From positions 1 to 15,808 of the forward strand of contig JAZRKT010000087.1 in NCBI GenBank assembly GCA_045646465.1: 15,808 nucleotides of DNA. Direction: 5' to 3'. Numbering within the stretch: position 1 is the first letter of the stretch; each line of letters starts with the position of its first letter. The position numbers and the translations under genes were made by a program. This document shows positions 13,570 to 15,808 of the stretch, piece after piece. The stretch comes from UMGS1387 sp045646465. GTDB taxonomy: Bacteria > Bacillota > Clostridia > Oscillospirales > CAG-382. The notes under the pieces were generated by a model. It was not told the DNA's origin and ran no database searches. It saw nothing but the letters and a program-made list of their open reading frames with translations.

Positions 13570-14058
13570 TTAATATCCGAACTGTCCTGACAGGCTGTCA
13601 TCGTTTTCAATCCAGTCATTTACTTCAAAAACCGTATATTCATCGGGAGTATCACGCACAATTACCCTTTCAATACCTGCGTTAATAACAACTCGCTTGC
13701 ACATCTGACAGCAACAGGTACCACCCAAAAGCTCGCCTGACTTTGAGTCTATACAGGCAAGGTAAAGAACAGAGCCCTTCATTCTTTCGGGTGAAGCGGC
13801 GATGATGGCATTTTGCTCTGCGTGCAGACTGCGGCACATTTCGTACCTTTCGCCTCTGGGAATGTTGAGACTTTCACGCATACAGTTGCCAAGGTCACAA
13901 CAGTTTTTTCTGCCTCGCGGAGCACCGTTGTAGCCTGTAGATATGATAATATCGTTGCCAACAATTATTGCCCCGTACTTTTTGCGAAGGCAGGTGCTGC
14001 GTGAAGCAACAGTCTGTGCAATATCAAGATAATAGTTTTCTTTGCTGATTCTGTCCAT
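13570..14058 (-). CDS. comEB: Deoxycytidylate (dCMP) deaminase, ComEB-like
   Basis: The 162-residue zinc deaminase has SRSTCLRKKYGAIIV near the N-terminus, STGYNGAPRG (40-49), the catalytic LHAEQNAI (His79, Glu81) and the zinc cysteines C117 and C120 in CCQMC. The usual Pro before the first Cys is Cys here. The family converts dCMP to dUMP, feeding dTMP synthesis, and is typically allosterically controlled by dCTP/dTTP. AGGAGG seven bases before the ATG fixes the start. It is the first gene of a four-gene transcript with the phosphatase, rimI and tsaD, under the promoter at 14101-14129. In B. subtilis the homologue sits in the competence operon comE; no competence genes are visible here. Confidence 0.93.
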   Translation of the reverse strand: MDRISKENYYLDIAQTVASRSTCLRKKYGAIIVGNDIIISTGYNGAPRGRKNCCDLGNCMRESLNIPRGERYEMCRSLHAEQNAIIAASPERMKGSVLYLACIDSKSGELLGGTCCCQMCKRVVINAGIERVIVRDTPDEYTVFEVNDWIENDDSLSGQFGY

Positions 14059-14100
14059 AATCAGACCTCCTGAAAATGACTATAATTCTACTAATAAAAT

Positions 14101-14129
14101 ATTATATAACAAAAGACTACATTCGTCAA
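14101..14129 (-). promoter_or_regulatory. Sigma-A promoter of the comEB-ptp-rimI-tsaD operon
   Basis: On the - strand TTGACG (complement of 14124-14129) and TATAAT (complement of 14101-14106) are separated by 17 bp. The start is expected near 14094, giving a leader of about 36 nt with AGGAGG. It is one of the best promoter matches in the window. Confidence 0.8.
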
Positions 14130-14197
14130 GAAATTTCCGTTATGTTTTTATGAATTTTATTGATTTTTTCTTAATAAAAAATTTATGACTATAGCAG

Positions 14198-14225
14198 TTG
14201 AAATTACCTTAATTTTTGCTATAAT
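14198..14225 (+). promoter_or_regulatory. Extended -10 sigma-A promoter of the HD-domain gene
   Basis: TTGAAA (14198-14203), a 16-bp spacer and TATAAT (14220-14225), with the extended -10 TG at 14217-14218. The start is expected near 14232, giving a 25-nt leader that carries AAGGAGG (14244-14250). It is divergent from the comEB promoter; the two -35 boxes are about 68 bp apart across a very AT-rich stretch. Confidence 0.8.
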
Positions 14226-14256
14226 ATACTTGGAATATAAAACAAGGAGGTGCTTT

Positions 14257-14916
14257 ATGTACACTTTTGAAGAAATTAAAAAAAACGAAGCTATTAACAC
14301 ATATATATCCAAGGCAGATGAATCTCTAAAAGCCCTTGGATTTACCGAGCACAGCTTTGCACACGTGACCAAGGTTGCAACTGATGCCGCCTACATTCTC
14401 GAAACTCTAGGCTTTTCCCAGCACGACGTTGAGCTTGTAAAAATTGCTGGCTACATTCACGACATCGGAAACCTTGTCAACAGAAGCGAGCATTCACAGA
14501 GCGGTGCGGTAATGGCATTTAAAATACTGTCTGACCTTGGATTTTCGCCACAGGATACTGCTACCGTGACAACGGCAATCGGCAACCACGACGAAGGAAC
14601 GGGCGTCGCCGTAAACCCGATAGCTGCCGCTTTAATTCTTGCTGACAAAAGTGATGTAAGATATACAAGAGTTCGTAACACCGACCAGAAAAACTTTGAC
14701 ATCCATGATAGAGTAAACTATTCTGTTAAAAAATCTTTGTTGCGTATCAACGAGGACAAGACCATAATAAAACTAAAGCTTGACATAGATGTTCACATAA
14801 GCTCGGTGATGGACTACTTTGAAATTTTTCTTCAGCGTATGATTATGTGCCGTAAGGCTGCAGAGCATCTCGGTCTTAAATTCAAGCTTATAATCAACGA
14901 ACAGCAGTTAATGTGA
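14257..14916 (+). CDS. HD-domain phosphohydrolase
   Basis: The 219-residue protein carries a full HD metal site: His36 (EHSFAHV), His68-Asp69 (YIHDIGN), His79 (SEHS), His111-Asp112 (GNHDEG) and Asp130 (ILADKSDV). Such single-domain HD proteins are metal-dependent phosphohydrolases acting on nucleotides or phosphoesters; the spacing recalls the HDIG/YqeK group, but the substrate cannot be read from sequence. The C-terminal 70 residues (KLKLDIDVHISSVMDYFEIF) form a small extra domain. AAGGAGG six bases before the ATG at 14257 sets the start; an upstream frame from 14185 runs through the promoter and is rejected. It is monocistronic, between an extended -10 promoter and a hairpin terminator. No TM helix is seen, so it is cytosolic. 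Confidence 0.88.
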   Translation: MYTFEEIKKNEAINTYISKADESLKALGFTEHSFAHVTKVATDAAYILETLGFSQHDVELVKIAGYIHDIGNLVNRSEHSQSGAVMAFKILSDLGFSPQDTATVTTAIGNHDEGTGVAVNPIAAALILADKSDVRYTRVRNTDQKNFDIHDRVNYSVKKSLLRINEDKTIIKLKLDIDVHISSVMDYFEIFLQRMIMCRKAAEHLGLKFKLIINEQQLM

Positions 14917-14960
14917 GCCTTGCAGACTTAACATCTGATGCTGAATCTTATATAAAAGCA

Positions 14961-14990
14961 AAGGTGAACGCTGAAAACGTTCACCTTAAA
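14961..14990 (+). terminator. Hairpin terminator after the HD-domain gene
   Basis: A perfect 10-bp stem (AAGGTGAACG 14961-14970, CGTTCACCTT 14978-14987) has a 7-base loop CTGAAAA. It is followed by AAATTTATTGTTTT, a weak T tract. It lies 45 bp after the stop of the HD gene. Confidence 0.65.
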
Positions 14991-15058
14991 TTTATTGTTT
15001 TAGGAACAAACCGAATCTTATAAAGCTATAGCTGTCAAATCATTTGCCTATATGCAAG

Positions 15059-15082
15059 TCAAAGCTCCGTCAGGAGCTTTGA
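15059..15082 (-). terminator. Hairpin downstream of the PRPP synthetase gene
   Basis: A perfect 10-bp stem (TCAAAGCTCC 15059-15068, GGAGCTTTGA 15073-15082) has the 4-base loop GTCA and lies about 10 bp past the prs stop. No real T run follows on the - strand, so it may be an RNA-stabilising 3' end or a weak terminator. Confidence 0.5.
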
Positions 15083-15091
15083 AGTTATGTA

Positions 15092-15808
15092 TTATTTTGT
15101 ATATTCAATGCCGTACTTATCACAAAGAGCGTGAATTTTCTTTATAGGGTCAAGCATACTTCCGATGGACTTATTGATGTTTACAGCTTCAATATAGTAC
15201 GCAATGTACTTATGAACACTTACTTCCTTGAACCATTCTCTCGAAAGTGCAGCATCTGAATTATATACAGAGTTGGTGGCGTAAATTCTGTCAAACATAT
15301 TTCTCTTGTAATAGTCATCAACCTGCTCAAAGCCGTTGCAGAAAAGGCCGAAGGAGAAAAAGCCGAAAATACGTTTAGCACCCATAGCTTTAAGCTTATC
15401 GAGAATGTGGAGGAAGGAATCGCCAGAAGAAAGAATATCGTCAACAATGATAATATCCTTACCTGCAACGTCATCGCCGAGATACTCGTGAGCAACAATG
15501 GGGTTTCTGCCGTCTTTAACTACGGTATAGTCACGTCTCTTATAGAACATACTGAGAGGAATACCAAGAACTGATGAATAGTACATACCTCTGCCGAGAG
15601 CTCCCTCATCTGGGGATACAACAACAGTATTCTTTATATCAAGATCCTTTTCTGTTGCCATAAACGCCTTAAGCATCTGATATGTAGGCATAAGATTGTC
15701 AAAGCCTTCAAGAGGAATTGCATTTCTCACTCTATCGTCGTGAGCATCAAAGGTCATAATGTTTTCAACGCCCAGGTTTACAAGCTCGTGAAGCATAAAT
15801 GCACAGTC
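15092..15808 (-). CDS. prs: Ribose-phosphate pyrophosphokinase (PRPP synthetase), divergent type, 5' truncated
   Basis: The frame is open from the right edge to the TAA at 15092-15094 (238 residues visible), so the start lies outside. Visible features are MTFDAHDDRVRNAIPLEGF (where classical Prs has TVDLHA..Q), VVSPDEGALGRGMYYSSVLG (ATP/ribose-5-phosphate region), the flexible loop YKRRDYTVV and the PRPP-binding loop IIVDDILSSGDSFL, with Ser-Gly-Asp-Ser where classical enzymes have TGGT-like residues. A C-terminal extension of about 80 residues follows. Prs makes PRPP from ribose-5-phosphate and ATP for purine, pyrimidine, His and Trp synthesis. The sequence fits the longer, atypical clostridial Prs group. 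An internal ATG at 15796 is not the start. A hairpin follows the stop. Confidence 0.85.
   Translation of the reverse strand, partial: DCAFMLHELVNLGVENIMTFDAHDDRVRNAIPLEGFDNLMPTYQMLKAFMATEKDLDIKNTVVVSPDEGALGRGMYYSSVLGIPLSMFYKRRDYTVVKDGRNPIVAHEYLGDDVAGKDIIIVDDILSSGDSFLHILDKLKAMGAKRIFGFFSFGLFCNGFEQVDDYYKRNMFDRIYATNSVYNSDAALSREWFKEVSVHKYIAYYIEAVNINKSIGSMLDPIKKIHALCDKYGIEYTK

Noticed and set aside
13569..13619. N-terminal extension of the phosphatase
   Set aside because: It overlaps the deaminase gene; family members start at MKKLLFICTGN.
14185..14256. N-terminal extension of the HD-domain protein
   Set aside because: It runs through the extended -10 promoter; AAGGAGG serves the ATG at 14257.
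14360..14375. CACGTG core in the HD-domain gene
   Set aside because: The flanks do not match parS beyond the 6-bp core; chance in coding DNA.
15013..15034. GAATCTTATAAAGC repeated from 14943 and the palindrome AGCTATAGCT
   Set aside because: Too short and imperfect to be a named element; AT-rich intergenic chance similarity is likely.

Overview
The window looks like chromosomal DNA from a spore-forming Clostridia bacterium, probably a gut member of the Oscillospirales/Ruminococcaceae type. The reasons are moderately AT-rich DNA, strong AGGAGG-type ribosome binding sites, spoVAC, a Spo0J/ParB-type partition protein, a redox repressor Rex and a clostridial-style surface protein. The genus call is inference. 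No rRNA, tRNA, insertion sequence, prophage or CRISPR array is visible.

Layout. (1) 2-1648, +: the C-terminal part of a large repeat-built surface protein, cut by the left edge, followed by a hairpin terminator. (2) 1801-3272, +: a promoter, a 40-residue mini-ORF, an XRE/HTH regulator and a one-pass membrane protein. The membrane protein's cytoplasmic domain reads as an ImmA/IrrE metallopeptidase that has lost its HExxH motif. (3) 8039-3292, -: a tight five-gene operon of an MBOAT/AlgI-like membrane O-acyltransferase, parB, a two-TM Q/N-rich protein, a membrane-anchored MORN-repeat protein and a divergent SpoU/TrmH-type RNA methyltransferase. (4) 8069-8530, +: a lone spoVAC, its start 29 bp from the divergent MBOAT start. 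(5) 10004-8527, -: an OGG1-type DNA glycosylase and a zinc-ribbon protein. (6) 10092-10781, +: a DUF6062-like Cys/His protein. (7) 11431-10775, -: rex, with a 104-bp cluster of five co-oriented DnaA-box-like sequences upstream. (8) 14058-11632, -: an operon of dCMP deaminase, a YwlE-type low-molecular-weight phosphatase, rimI and tsaD, driven by a clear sigma-A promoter. (9) 14257-14916, +: an HD-domain phosphohydrolase with its own extended -10 promoter. (10) 15808-15092, -: a partial, divergent PRPP synthetase.

How the genes work together. The comEB-ptp-rimI-tsaD operon joins nucleotide supply (dCMP to dUMP) with tRNA t6A synthesis and protein modification. Rex, next door, senses NADH/NAD+. 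The parB operon combines chromosome segregation with envelope functions and lacks an adjacent parA. The parts most worth a second look are the XRE/dead-ImmA transmembrane pair with its ubiquitin-like mini-ORF, and the DnaA-box cluster between tsaD and rex. ORF boundaries rest on translation and ribosome binding sites; all family assignments were made by eye from motifs, without database searches.
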